Source: Monosporascus cannonballus (taxonomy: Eukaryota > Ascomycota > Sordariomycetes > Xylariales). Taken from it: DNA of 64,000 bases. The stretch's first letter is position 1. Each line of letters starts with the position of its first letter. The stretch lies in the NCBI GenBank assembly GCA_004154925.1, contig QJNS01000062.1:278511-342510 (forward strand), in the 5' to 3' direction. A program made the translations under genes and the position numbers. Of this stretch, positions 36,391 to 48,795 are shown in pieces. The notes below the pieces were generated by a model that was given only the letters and a program-made list of their open reading frames with translations, searched no databases and was not told the origin of the DNA.

Positions 36391-38606
36391 ATGGCCGGAC
36401 GCTCTCGGAGCTCCTGGGCCATCGGCCTGGGCATGATCGCCTGGAGCCTACTCCTCTTCAGCCCCCTCGCGTTTGTCGGAACTGCGAGAGCTGACGATGT
36501 TGAGAACTGGGGAACTGTCATCGGTATTGTAAGTCGCATCCCTCGGGCCCCCTTCCCCCCTCCTTGCACCATCCGGGTTGCGCCATCGTTGAACTCTCAG
36601 CTTACATACGTTCTTGCATAGGATTTGGGAACAACATACTCTTGCGTCGGTGTGATGCAAAAGGGAAAGGTCGAGATCCTCGTCAACGACCAAGGAAACC
36701 GAATTACCCCCTCGTACGTCGCCTTCACCGAAGAAGAACGATTAGTCGGAGACGCCGCCAAACAGCAGGCCGCTTCCAACCCCACCAACACTATTTATGA
36801 CGTCAAGTGAGTGACAGCCCACGTGTGAGCGTACCCTCTTCATCGACGACTCGCTAACAAGTGTTCTTGCAGGCGGTTTATTGGCCGCAAGTTTGCGGAG
36901 AAGGAGGTCCAGAACGACATCAAGCACTTCCCATACAAGGTGGTTGAGAAGGATGGCAAGCCCGCCATTCAGGTCGATGTCAAGGGCAAGCCCAAGCAGT
37001 TCACCCCCGAGGAGATCTCTGCCGTCATCCTGGGCAAGATGAAGGAGGTTGCCGAGGCCTATTTGGGCAAGAAGGTCACCCACGCCGTCGTCACTGTCCC
37101 CGCCTACTTCAACGACAACCAGAGACAGGCCACCAAGGACGCTGGTATTATTGCCGGCCTGAATGTTCTGCGAATTGTCAACGAGCCTACCGCCGCTGCT
37201 ATTGCTTACGGCCTGGACAAGACCGGCGGTGAGCGTCACATTATCGTCTACGATCTCGGTGGTGGTACTTTCGATGTTTCTCTCTTGTCCATCGACGAGG
37301 GCGTCTTCGAGGTCCTGGCTACTGCCGGTGACACGCACCTTGGTGGTGAAGATTTCGACCAGAGAGTCATCAACCACTGGGCCAAGGCCTATAACAAGAA
37401 GAACAACGTGGACATCACCAAGGACAAGAAGGCCATGGGTAAGCTGAAGCGCGAGGCCGAGAAGGCCAAGCGGACGCTCTCCTCTCAGATGTCCACTCGC
37501 GTCGAGATCGAGGCTTTCTTCGACGGCAAAGACTTCTCCGAGACTCTTACCCGAGCCAAGTTCGAGGAGCTCAACATGGACCTTTTCAAGCGCACCCTGA
37601 AGCCTGTTAAGCAGGTGTTGGATGACGCCAAGCTCAAGAAGGAGGAAATTGATGATATCGTCCTCGTCGGTGGTTCCACCCGTATCCCCAAGGTTCAGGC
37701 TTTGCTAGAGGAGTTCTTCGCCGGTAAGAAGGCTAGCAAGGGTATCAACCCCGACGAAGCTGTTGCTTTCGGTGCCGCTGTTCAGGCTGGTGTGCTCGCC
37801 GGTGAGGAGGGTACTAGCGAAGTTGTCCTGATGGATGTCAACCCGTTGACTCTCGGTATTGAGACCACCGGTGGCGTCATGACCAAGCTGATCCCCCGCA
37901 ACACCCCTATCCCCACTCGCAAGAGCCAGATCTTCTCCACCGCCGCCGACAACCAGCCCGTCGTCTTGATCCAGGTCTTCGAAGGCGAGCGATCCATGAC
38001 TAAGGACAACAATCTCCTCGGCAAGTTCGAGCTGACCAACATTCCGCCGGCCCCTCGTGGCGTTCCCCAAATTGAGGTGTCCTTCGAGCTTGACGCCAAC
38101 GGTATCCTCAAGGTTTCCGCTCACGACAAGGGAACTGGGAAGACCGAGAGCATTACCATCACCAACGATAAGGGCCGTCTTACCCAGGAAGAAATTGACC
38201 GCATGGTCGCCGAGGCCGAGAAGTACGCCGAGGAGGACAAGGCTACGCGTGAGCGCATCGAGGCCCGAAACGCCCTCGAGAACTACGCCTTCAGCCTGAA
38301 GAACCAGGTCAACGACGAGGAAGGTCTCGGTGGCAAGATCGACGATGAGGAGAAGGAGACTGTAAGTTCTGCTGCTGTCCATGCTGGCCCTGGATTATAT
38401 GGTACTAACGAGCACGACAGATCCTCGATGCCGTCAAGGAGACGACCGACTGGCTCGAAGAGAACGCGGCCGACGCGACCGCGGAGGATTTCGAAGAGCA
38501 GAAGGAGAAGCTCTCGAACGTCGCCTACCCCATCACTTCCAAGATGTACCAGGGAGCTGGTGGTGCTGCTGACGATGATGAGCCCATTAACCATGATGAG
38601 TTGTAA
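36391..38606 (+). CDS. KAR2: ER-lumenal Hsp70 chaperone BiP/Kar2
   Basis: Model: exons 36391-36528, 36622-36806, 36873-38361 and 38421-38606; introns 93, 66 and 59 bp; 665 residues. An N-terminal signal peptide (about 1-33, hydrophobic [15 protein letters not shown], cleavage likely after TARA) and a C-terminal HDEL retention signal place it in the ER lumen. The nucleotide-binding domain has [12 protein letters not shown] (built across intron 1), [15 protein letters not shown] and [13 protein letters not shown]. The acidic-free hydrophobic interdomain linker [22 protein letters not shown] segment leads to the substrate-binding domain and a helical lid. BiP folds secretory proteins, drives post-translational import with Sec63, and gates Ire1. 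The intron positions near the 5' end, and the last one before the lid's end, are all phase-consistent. Confidence 0.97.
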
Positions 38607-39390
38607 ATCATGCCGTTTCCATAGAATTCTTTTAGAGAGCATACCCCGGCGTAAATAGGACGAGATTTAATGAAATGAACGGGTGGTTCGGACAGTTGAC
38701 CAGCTGACATGAACGACGTTTGTTCCACTATTCAATCCTACTGCGTGGTATCATGCGTGCGTGCAGATTTGACTTCATAAACTGCGTACTTAAGTCTTCA
38801 TGATGAAACGTCACGATTCACCGGCGCAATCCTGATATGGAGCATCCGTTGCATTTCCATTTATTTCAAGGAGAAACCTTCGTGACGACAGAATTCCCCG
38901 TCCACTTATAATTATGTGTTTGGCCACCGTCTCTCAACTCCTCGCTATTGCTAATCGTGTCATCTGATAGGGCTAAATTCGAACCTGTAAATCGCCTCTT
39001 CTCCCGCAGTTCAGAGGACAATGACCTGACGATGCACCCGGTGGGTAGGTGAATAGAAATTGTGCACGCAGATACAACAACTAAAGAGTACTTGCGTAGA
39101 CAGTGAGAGATAGGGGCTAGCTAGTGTGTTCCTTCTGTCGTGCCCGGCGTTGTTTGCTTTGGGGTTATGTATGCATGGCTCTCCGGATTCTTTCTTGGGT
39201 TTCCGGGTTGCACGGATCGGTAGAACGTACGAAGATGGAGGAAAACTCGTGCCAACTCTACCATCCACGGGAGAGTTGCGGGATTTTCGGGCTCTGAGGA
39301 AAAGGGAATTTGCGAGTTGTCCTGCTGTTCTACTAAATCCATCCCCGCCGGCTACCAGCCGAGCCCTAATCCGTGCTCCCCTCGCGCGCA
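38607..39390. other. Convergent intergenic region
   Basis: Lies between the 3' ends of BiP (+) and the MFS permease (-), so it should hold both terminators. No gene seen; large open frames running in from the right are antisense shadows of the permease's GC-rich last exon. Confidence 0.5.
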
Positions 39391-41382
39391 TTATTCCTTC
39401 TTCTCTACCGCGCCCTCGACGGCGACGACCGGCTCGGGATCCACGGATTCGACATCGACGTCGACGCCGCCCGGGGCCCCCTCCGCCTTCCTGAGGCCGA
39501 GCTGGCGTGTGTCCCAGCCCTCGGCCTCGAGGTACGCGCGGAAGCGGGCGTCCTCGAGTGCGATGGTGTCCTGGCCGACGTGCGGGAGGCAGAGCAGGGC
39601 GAGGGCGCCCGAGAGCGCGCAAAGGCTCGAGCTGACGTAGAACGGGTACTGGGCGCTGGTGGTGCCGTCGCCGCCGGCTGCCTGGATGTACGGGAACACC
39701 CAGGTGCCGACGAAGGCGCCGATCTTTCCCACGGCCGCCGCGACGCCGTAGTACTGGCCCCTGATGCCCGTGGCGCACGTCTTGGCGGCGAGCAGCCCGA
39801 TGTTGTTCCCAGGCCCGAGCTCGCCGAGGGTCAGGAAGATCCCGTACACGACGGCGAACCCGCCGACGACCTCGGGCTGCGACAGCTTCGCGTATGCCCC
39901 GGCCATGGCGAACCCCACGACGGCCTGCAGCGTCACGCCCAGCGCCAACGTGTATCGCGGCCCCAGCCAGTCGCTGACGAAGGCGCCGAACATCGTCCCC
40001 GGGAGGTAGAAGATGTTGATCACGGTGTTCCAGCCAAACACCGTGGTTAGCGGGGCGCTCTCGCCGTAGATGTTGGCGAGGATGGTGCTGGAGTAGATGC
40101 CGAAGGAGTAGGCCGAGAACTAGGAAGCGTTATAGTCCCAAAACTTGAGACGGTCTTAATGGGGGGGGGGGCCTACATCATAGATGAACCAGATCAGACT
40201 AACAGTAGCCAGACGCCAACCGTAGTATTTGAGCACAAGCAAATACGGCGTCCGGGCATGCTTCACTACAGCGTCTTGGATTAGCAATTGTCCGTTCTAG
40301 ACGGTTTCGCGAGTAGTCGGGAGGTATAAGACAGATTTCGGAGCCTCAATCCCCCAGGACCCCACTTGAAGAACTACTGCTTTTGGGTGGGAATACGTGG
40401 TAAGAAATAAACTCTGAGATGGCTTACTGGAGTTCTTGTTAAACTCCTCCGGTTCCTTGAGCTTGAGGCGCAAGACAAAGAGGATGAGCGGGAAGACTGC
40501 CCCGATGCCCAGACTCGTCCGCCAGATTGTGCTGTAATACGTATTATGAGCGGCTGCGGCAACAACGTCTGAAGTTTTGGTTGTTAGCGGTTACGCCTCT
40601 TTCGTTCTGTCTGACAACTTACACGGTACGAAAGCTCCAATCACGAAGCCCCAATCAATCATCGAGTTCGTGAAGAGGATGAACCATCTATTGCGAGTAC
40701 CCTCCTTTAATTCGCCGCTCGACTCGGCGCAGCTCACGCTGCCGGCTGGATATTCGCCTGTATATGATGTCTACATAAGTTCTGCTCAGCTGTCATTCAG
40801 GGTGTCCTTACCTCCAATGCCGATGCCGACCTATGCATAAGCTTATTGAGCCTGGATCCTCATCAAACAGGTATCTATAAAACTTACGAAGAACCTCCAT
40901 GCGGCCAGGATGTTAAACATACCCAAGGCGTCGCCGTGGTAGTATGACCCAGCCGCTAGAGCCGTGAAGATGATCAGGATGACGGTAGATACAAGGAGGG
41001 AATTAGTCCGCGACCACCTATCAGCCAGGACTCCAAATAAAAGCTGACCGACAACCTACAAGACAACACTAATGAGTTTGAGTTTGCGCGTCGAGGTGTT
41101 AGAGAAGACTTGCCGTTCCGGCAAAGGCGATGTCGGCGACATAGAGCTTGGCGGTCGAGTTCTTATAGAGGCCGCCATATTGATAAGTCAACACAGTCGT
41201 GACAGAACCGATGACCTGTTGTGAGCATGCATTAACGTCAGGGGTCAGTTTCCCAACGGGCTAGGAAGACCTCAATATAACCGCACGTTATTGATGTAGC
41301 CGTCAGAGAACAGACCAGCACCACAAGCCAAAACCGGCCATATAGCTTCCCGAAAGGGTTTCCGTTCAAGTGAAGCGTCCAT
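39391..41382 (-). CDS. MFS permease, phosphate/glycerophosphoinositol (Git1-like) family
   Basis: Model on the minus strand, eight exons: 41382-41287, 41215-41114, 41055-40888, 40830-40812, 40757-40623, 40568-40428, 40274-40177 and 40119-39391; 495 residues. All junctions close in frame. Features include AGLFSDGYINN in the first membrane helix, LFGVLADRWSR (the MFS A-type loop), and the GIGIGGEYP signature assembled from the 19-nt exon 4. ELKEGTRNRW, GWRLATVSLIWFIYD, and GAFVSDWLGPRYTL in the second half are also visible. These match the PHS/Git1-like branch of the major facilitator superfamily, which takes up phosphate, glycerophosphoinositol or glycerophosphocholine. The actual substrate cannot be read from sequence. 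The C-terminal tail is acidic, Val/Glu-rich. Intron 2 is GC-AG, and intron 7 carries a G/C homopolymer of 11. An upstream non-coding exon may exist, since CGATTGCAG precedes the ATG. Confidence 0.88.
41056..41113 (-). other. GC-AG intron in the MFS permease
   Basis: The donor on the minus strand reads ACG/GCAAGT and the acceptor TTGTAG. No GT donor nearby restores the frame between FAGT and VVGQLLFG, which is continuous in the protein family. GC-AG introns are a known minor class with otherwise strong donors, as here. Confidence 0.8.
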
Positions 41383-41678
41383 ATCTGCAATCGATGGCAC
41401 AGTTTAACTTCGAGGAAGGTAGCCTCAGGTAGTACGCAATCCAGTGTGGAGCTGAGCAACGAGGTTGTACTTATATGTCGGTCGGTCAATCAGTCAATGG
41501 TAACACCGAGAGTGCACCAGCGCGTGAAATGTTTCTCGAGGAAGAAAGAAACCACCGGAAGCTAGGAAGTCTGGAGCGGGCCGTATCGGGTAAGAGCATG
41601 TTCTACCAGCGCTAAACTATTTGTCCGGCAATGTTGACCAGTAATTTGGGTGATGCCAGGTCCGCGACAACCCCACAC
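41383..41678. other. Permease promoter region
   Basis: Upstream of the minus-strand permease ATG and left of the transposon block. No gene or certain site recognised. Confidence 0.4.
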
Positions 41679-41679
41679 T

Positions 41680-41741
41680 AACCTGGAACCCCACTTAATG
41701 AATTACCCTAACCTCGGACCCCACATAATGAATGACCCTAA
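41680..41741. repeat. Tandem pair of 31-bp TIR-like units
   Basis: Two imperfect 31-bp copies stand head to tail (41680-41710 and 41711-41741). Both contain CCCCAC-TTAATGAAT-like cores and both end in CCCTAA. The second copy is the left terminal inverted repeat of the DNA transposon; the first lies just outside it and is also preceded by TA. Confidence 0.7.
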
Positions 41742-42395
41742 CAATGAATACGACTTTTCTCCACAACAACAACCATTCCTTAAAGCTTTACTCCGCAATA
41801 ACTTAACAACCCCTTCGTCAATTGATTTCGGGTAAAGATGGTTAATTTCGACCGAAAGCGCAGAATTCGGATGCCAAGAATTTTATAGCGGAAGATGGTT
41901 CCGAAACCCTTGCGAGTTTGCGATTCGATATATCACAGTCGACCTTGTTATACCGCGTCCATGGTTCCAAATCGCGTTCCGAAGCCAAAGCTGAAACGTA
42001 TAAGCTATCGGATTAAGAAAAGGATAGGTTTGTTAATTAAATATTGTACGAAAAGGTATACGGCCGCGTCCCTATAAAAATACAGGTCTGTTAGATAGCA
42101 AAAACCTTACTAGGTCTTAAAGAAACTTTCGGGAAAAATTGGGTTAATCGCTTTATCGTACGTTATAATAAGATACATATGAAAAAAGGACGAATTATGC
42201 TCCGAGACCACCTAAAGATACGCGATCGCGGCGATATCCGCGAATTTTTCTTTTTTTTTCGCCGCCGTTCGAACTAAATATAAAATTAAGCCTGTAAACG
42301 AATACAATATGAATAAAACGGGCGTCCAAAAAAGGGAATAAGCTAATAAAACGGTCGTAGGATTTTCGGAAAAGGCTCGTACGAAGCTTAAAAAG

Positions 42396-42601
42396 TGTGA
42401 GAATACAGCTCCTATGAGGATGAGGCTGGTAGCTGACCAGCCACCGATTAGCCACCGATCCACTTATTAGTATAAATCCACCATCTGGCAGCTAGTGGGA
42501 AACGCCAGATAGAAGTAACCTAATACACTCACTTCTTGGAATCTGCTCTACGACTGGTCGGAGATCACCTCATCCAGCTCACAGCTGTCTATTATCTTAC
42601 A
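42396..42601 (+). mobile_element. Solo LTR of the Gypsy element family
   Basis: A 206-bp sequence begins TGTGAGAATACAG and ends ATCTTACA, with TG...CA termini. It is flanked by identical 5-bp duplications AAAAG (42391-42395 and 42602-42606). Its reverse complement aligns end to end with both LTRs of the neighbouring full-length element, the differences being almost all transitions. A TATAAAT box lies near 42470. It is the least mutated copy of the family here, probably left by LTR-LTR recombination, and sits inside the transposase gene of the DNA transposon. Confidence 0.88.
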
Positions 42602-43026
42602 AAAAGTTGGAAGTAATATTATAGGTATTTATTTTCGAATATATCGGCTTTATATACAAAAAAATACGGCCATATATATTTTTAATAGTTTTACCGTTTA
42701 AAAAAAGTAATTATTCGAAAATATCGAAAAAGCCGAATATACGTTAATTTTGAAAAGGTAAATTAATAATATTATTACGTTAAAATAATTAGAATTTATT
42801 TTTTTCGGAAATTAAACTCCGTTTCTATAATAAATAGTAATTATTTATCCTAAATAGCAATATTACATATATATCTTTTGTTTTTATTTAAAAATACTTT
42901 GAAAATAAGGTTACTTTTATATATTTTTTATTTTATTCGAATAATAACTTTTAGCTATTCGACGTTACCGTATTTTCTGTACTTAAAAAATATATCGTAT
43001 CGTTTTGCGGAAGGCCGGCGAATTAT

Positions 43027-43233
43027 TGTAAGATAATAGATAGCTGTGAGCTAGGGTGAGGTGATCTTCGACCAGTCGTAGAGCAAATTCTAAGAAATAA
43101 ATGTATTAGGTTATTTCTATTTAGCGTTTCTTATTAGCTGCTAGATAATGGATTTATATTAGTAAGTGGGTCAGTGGTTGATTGGTAGCTGGTCGGTTAC
43201 TAGTTTTATCCTTATAAGAGCTGTATTTTTATA
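43027..43233 (-). repeat. 3' LTR of the Gypsy element
   Basis: 207 bp, aligning in full with 50044-50250 and with the reverse complement of the solo LTR at 42396-42601. The left edge still reads TGTAAGATAATAG; the right edge is mutated from CTCACA to TTTATA. Confidence 0.88.
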
Positions 43234-45629
43234 ATTATTTCTTCTTTTTAAGCTGTTAATCCTTAATAGCATTATCGCAAATCTAGTTGCGTATATTTGC
43301 CGACAATTTTCTGTTATAATACGTAAGTTATATTATGTTGTAAGTGGTTATCGTAATAATTAATATGTGTTATATTATATAATTAATTATGTTCCGCTTA
43401 AGTTTTTATAATAATCTGTTTTTGAACCTTACTTTATTGATTTTCTTTTTTTTTCGCGCCTATATTTCCATTTTTTTTACTTACGCGTTCCGTTCGGTTT
43501 TTCGTTTTTCTTTATTTTTATTTCGCCTTTTCCGTCTGTTTTACGTATAATTTCCCTTCGCCATATATTTTTGTCGTAAGAAATTCCAAAAGAAATAATA
43601 TTTTAATATTAATAATAATTAGAATTTCTTTTAATATTATATTTTCGACGCCGACGGTAAAATAAATATTAATCGGATTATAGGCGGTAATAAGTCGTAT
43701 TATATTTACGTAATATAATATTATTTCGATTACCTTATAGTTTACGTTTAAACCTTAGGCATTTTAAATTATATCGTATTTAATTATTATTATAAAATAT
43801 TTTACGCGATAAATAATTATTCTTAATATTCTTAATATTATTATTTAATTTTCGTTTAAATTTCGATTGTTCTTAAAGGTATTACTTAAATTATTTTTAA
43901 ATTCGGTATCGATAATTAAGAATTAATTAACAAACTTGAAAAAAATCGTATTACAGATACCTAATACGAATATTCCGACGTAATTGCGGTCGGTTGTCGA
44001 TTCGACGTTTTTCGTAAGGCCGAATTCGCCCTTAATACAGTTATTATTAAAAAGTATTATTTTCTTAATATAACGGAAATCAATTTTCGATCGTCCGTTA
44101 CAGTTATAAAAATCCAATTTTAATATTATTTTATAAATTTGTAAATTTAAGTTTTTTTTATAAATGTTACGATCTTTTTATTATTATTTTGCGATTAATA
44201 TTTAATTAAGCATAATTTTAAGATATGCCTATAAATAAGGCGACCTTTAAAAGTTATTATATTATTACGTTTTTCGTTTACGAATATTTTCTGCTCGTTT
44301 TCTAATATTTTGACGAAATTTTAATATTTATTAATAATTATAATTAAAAAACGGCTTTATTTAATAAAGTTATTATTAAACTTAAGTCTATTAAGCGCTT
44401 TAAAGACGGCGCCTTATTTCCCATTAAGTATAAATTATATTCCAGTTATTTAAGACCTGTTTTTCGTAAAAAATAAAACGTTTTTAAAAAGTTTTTTTCA
44501 AGTTTTACGCTTAATAAATTTAATAAACGTAACCGTTTTTTGTTATCGTATATTTTTCGATTATTTTTCGAAATTTTTATATTAATTTTTTTAATACGTT
44601 TATTAAGTGCTAATTAACGTAAAGCTTAATAATTAAGAGCGAAATTTTATTTTCGAGGTAAAAATTTGATTTTTTTCTATATCGTTTAACGGTTTTTAAC
44701 CGGTATATAATAAGGTAATTATTCGTCAAAAATTTAAAAGCAGTTATATAATTAAATAATATTTTAATATTAATATTTCAATTTTGTTTAAAATAATTTT
44801 TTTATAATTTTTATAATTATTAGACAATTAATTTCCGATTAGGTTATTATTACTTTATGGTTTTTACGTCGTTTTATTTCTTATATACGTATTTAATTTT
44901 TTTATAACGTTATAATATCTTAAGCGTATATTTAAGGTACTTTCGAAGTTTTTACATATTGTATTCGGCGAGCTAGTGTTTATGGTTAATTAAATATTTG
45001 CGTTACTTTTAATTATCTTAGTAACGAACGATATTCTTTATTACTCATTTTTCTTATTTCTTTATTAAGTCTAATAACGTTATTTGAACGTTACTTAATT
45101 TCTAGTTATATTATAGTTTTAATAAGGATATTAGAAATATGTTATATATTTGTTAGTATTTAATAAAAAATATTATTTTATATTTTTAAAAGCTTATTTA
45201 CTTTTTAATTACAACCTAAATATAAATAAGTACGAATTTTTTATTTTTAAAATTGTAATCTTTGATTAATAAATTTATTTATAGCTTTAATTAAAATTCT
45301 ATAGGCGTATAGTATTAATTATAATATTCTTGTATTATTCGATAAATAACCGTTATTTTTTAAGCCATTTCTTAATTTCTTATACCTATTTCTTAAATCT
45401 TTATAAAAGGTATTTTATTATTTTTAAATAATATTTATATAAGCCTTTAAACGGAAACCGGCTAGTAAATATATTCCGTTTGCTTATCGATTTGCGAATA
45501 ATAAGCGGTTAATATTTGCTGTTATATTTTTCGTTTTTTTGTAAATTGTTACCCAAAATTAATTCGTTAATAATTTGTCCTTATCGTTAATAATTTTAGC
45601 CGATATACCGAATTTGCATTTTATTCTTA

Positions 45630-45790
45630 TCGTAAAACAGTTAAGCTAATTTGGTTGCGGTTAAAGTTTTAACCGTAAAAATAAATAATTTTAATTTCGT
45701 AAAGCGGTTAACGATTACCAGGATTACGTCGTATTTTAGCCTATTTAAACTGAGACTTTTAGAAAATTTCGTAATAAAATCTAACGAGAT
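45630..45790 (-). pseudogene. Integrase core relic
   Basis: The minus-strand frame reads KSLSLNRLKYDVILVIVNRF and then TKLKLFIFTVKTL, matching the Gypsy integrase segment in which a conserved Val-Asp-Arg-(Leu/Phe)-Thr-Lys occurs. The Asp codon reads AAC (Asn) at 45707-45709, a G-to-A change. Stops occur on both sides. Confidence 0.7.
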
Positions 45791-47448
45791 TTTTTAAAAA
45801 AGTTGCTTAAATAACGATAAACGCTGTAATTATCTACATAATTTATAACGTAACTTTATTATGCCTTAATAATTCGGATATTACTTAACATGTTTTTAAA
45901 TATTATACGTTATATTTTTCTAATTAAACGTTTTAGCTATTAATTTTAATATATGAATATATCTTATTTATTTTGGTTTTAAATTATTACGGTATTAATT
46001 AATTATTTTTTTTTCGTCAAACGCCTTATAACGAAATTACGAATTTATTTTAATAATATAAAACCTTATTTAGGTTTAAAAAATATTGTTTTTTATTTCG
46101 GCTTAGTATTTAATTATCCGTATTAACTTTATGATATTTAAATTCTTAATTTACAGTTTTCGAACTTAATCGTAAAATTATAAGAAAACTTTCGGCTATA
46201 ATGCCGTTTCGTTTTTAGCTAGCTGTTTAATTAAAAAATATAAAATATATTGGTTATAAATAATTTTAGCATTAATTTCGTCTTTTTAAAATTTTTCGAA
46301 ATTCGATTATAATACGGTTATAATTTACGATTATTACGATTTATATTTATATTATTATTTACGAACGATAAATTCGGTAAAGATATAATTTTTGTTTTTC
46401 CTTTTTTTTCGAAACCTTTTTGCGATCGTATAACAAAGGTTTTCCGTTTTTTTATGCAAATAGTAATTATTTAAATTTCTGCCACCTAGAATTTAGGTAA
46501 AAATTTTATAATAAATAAATTTTGTGTTATTTTTATAAGGTATTTTATCTTTTTATAATGCTTTAAATTACGATATATATCTGCAATCGTTTTCTGTACG
46601 TTTTTGGCACATTATTCGTAAATTCGAAGTTTTTAAATAACATAAAGATTACGTCTTTATACGCAATTTCTTTTAATATATAATCGGAGCGTTTAAATAA
46701 TTTATTCGCCGAGTTAATAACGCCTGGTTAATATTAGATTTCAAAATCAAATTACGTAAAGCGGTAAATTTATCGTGTTAATTTTTTAAAAGTTATACGC
46801 CGGCATTTTTATTATGTCTTTTAATATCAAATAATCGATAAATATTAAAAAAATATTTCTGTACTTTTAAAGTATTACCGTTAATATTTTAAGTTTTTTA
46901 TAATCGCTAATAATTTTATTACTTTATAGCTTATTACTTTTGGATTAAATTTAATTTTCGCTATCAATATACGATTAGGCGTTAATATTTTCCGTATTTT
47001 TATGAAAATATCCTTAATATGGCTTTTATCGAGAGATCTATTTCGATCTTAATATTTTTGACGTTATCTTAATATCGGAAAATAATCGCTAATTAAAAGG
47101 TATTTTTTAAGTTTTAAAATGCTTTTTTTAACCTTTTTAAGTTATCGAAATTTTGTTACTTTATTTTTGCCTTACGCCTCTTTTAAAAACCTAATAATAA
47201 ATTCGATAATATACAAATAATAGGCGATAAACATTTAATAAAAATTTGTAAATCTCAGAAATATTTAAATATTTTAAATTAACTTTAATTTTAACTATAT
47301 TTCGATAATATCGACTCGTTTGCGGTTTATTTTCAAACCGTCGATATTAATTAAAAACTTTATCCTTTTTTAAAAAAATTCGTATTTAAAGGTATTAGTA
47401 AATAATTAATATTATAATAATTATTCGTAAATTAATTAAAAATATTTC

Positions 47449-47580
47449 GCATATTTCTTTTCGTTATCCAAATAAATAATTATATTATTTAAAGATATAA
47501 CGTATATATAATTAAGTAATCCTGCTAATACTTTATATATATAGGCTTAAAACGTAATTAACGCGTTAATAAAGCTAAAT
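47449..47580 (-). pseudogene. Reverse transcriptase relic with mutated YxDD box
   Basis: The minus frame reads FINALITF-stop-AYIYKVLAG and then YIYVISLNNIIIYL, aligning with the Gypsy RT stretch around the catalytic Tyr-x-Asp-Asp. Both aspartates are Asn codons (47484-47489), each explained by one G-to-A transition. The stop replaces a Gln codon by C-to-T. Confidence 0.78.
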
Positions 47581-48753
47581 AATATAACTATATATTTAAA
47601 TTACTCGTACCGCATTCGGAAATCAGTTTTTTATTAATCGCCTTTTTTAATTTTAATAAAATAATAAATATCCTTAGAATTAATTTTCGAAAATATCTTA
47701 ATTAATTATAAGCGATATATTATTTTTGAAATTAAAAGTAAAAAATATCGGATTTTTATCGTTATTTAATTTAACACTTTATAGTCGACGTATAGTCGAA
47801 AATTAACGTCCTTCTTAGATATAAATAATATTAATACTTTTACGTCCGTTTTCGAATAACGTATTCGGTTTACTTTTAAGTTTTTTCGGATATATTTTTA
47901 AGTACCCTTTTTTAAATTTTCGAAATAAGATAAATTAAACCGAATAAAGGCGTTTTTTCTGAAATCAAATTTATTATATATTTTGCTCTTAATAACTAAA
48001 ATATCTTTTTTGTTATTTTTTCGGAATATATTCGTCGAAAATTCTTTAAGCATAAAAGGAAGTCGGTTATCCTTTATTTCTGTTATTTCCCGAATTCTGA
48101 GATATCTAATTTTCGATTAAGCTTATCAAATTAACGGTATAAATTTACGTATCGGAAAACGCTAGGTTTACGATTTTTTATTTATCGATTTCTTATAATA
48201 ACCCGTATAACCGTTAATATATAACTATATTTAATAAAATCCGTAATTTACTTATTTCGGGTTTAAATAATAAAATATTTAACTTTTTTAATTACGATAT
48301 ATTATAAAATAAATTTGCTTAAAATTTCCTTCGTTTTTATTATTATTTATTATATTAATAAAGATTTCGTAAACCTTATAACATTTGATAAATATAGTAT
48401 TAATACTAATAAAGCCTAAAATATCTACAAAAATTGATTAAAAATTAAGCTTTTTCGCTAACTTTTTACTTATAATATTTATTTATATTCCGATATCCAT
48501 ATTTACTTATATTACTATATCCTTCGTACTTTTCTTAATAAATACTCTTCCTTTAAAAAGCGGCTTTATTCCGACCGTCTTGCCATTATTAGCCGAAATA
48601 AACTGGATATTTACGCCTATTCCGGCTCCTTTTTTAGGTTTCCGTTTAGGAACTGGTTTAATTTATCGTTATATATTATAATATTTTATACGGCTTTCGT
48701 AAATTAGTTTTCATATAACCGAGATAATAATGTTTTCGTATTTTTTTAAAGTT

Positions 48754-48795
48754 ATAATTTACGCTTTTATAACCTAGCTTTCTATAATTATAATA
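48754..48795 (-). pseudogene. gag CCHC zinc knuckle relic, all ligands changed to Tyr
   Basis: The minus frame reads YYNYRKLGYKSVNY. Spacing is exactly that of the CX2CX4HX4C knuckle of retroviral-type gag proteins, with Tyr at each of the four zinc-ligand positions. TGT/TGC to TAT/TAC and CAC/CAT to TAC/TAT are single G-to-A or C-to-T changes, so RIP explains all four. Confidence 0.8.

Noticed and set aside
36119..36436. 105-codon frame overlapping the BiP start
   Set aside because: Lies in the pyrimidine-rich BiP leader and runs out of frame into exon 1; probably an upstream ORF by chance.
36742..38382. Long minus frames opposite BiP (211 and 225 codons)
   Set aside because: Typical antisense shadow of Hsp70 genes caused by codon bias; not supported as genes.
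38990..40050. Long open frames opposite the MFS permease (for example plus 39373-40050, 225 codons)
   Set aside because: Antisense shadows of a GC-rich exon; the minus-strand frame has the MFS motifs and in-frame splice junctions.
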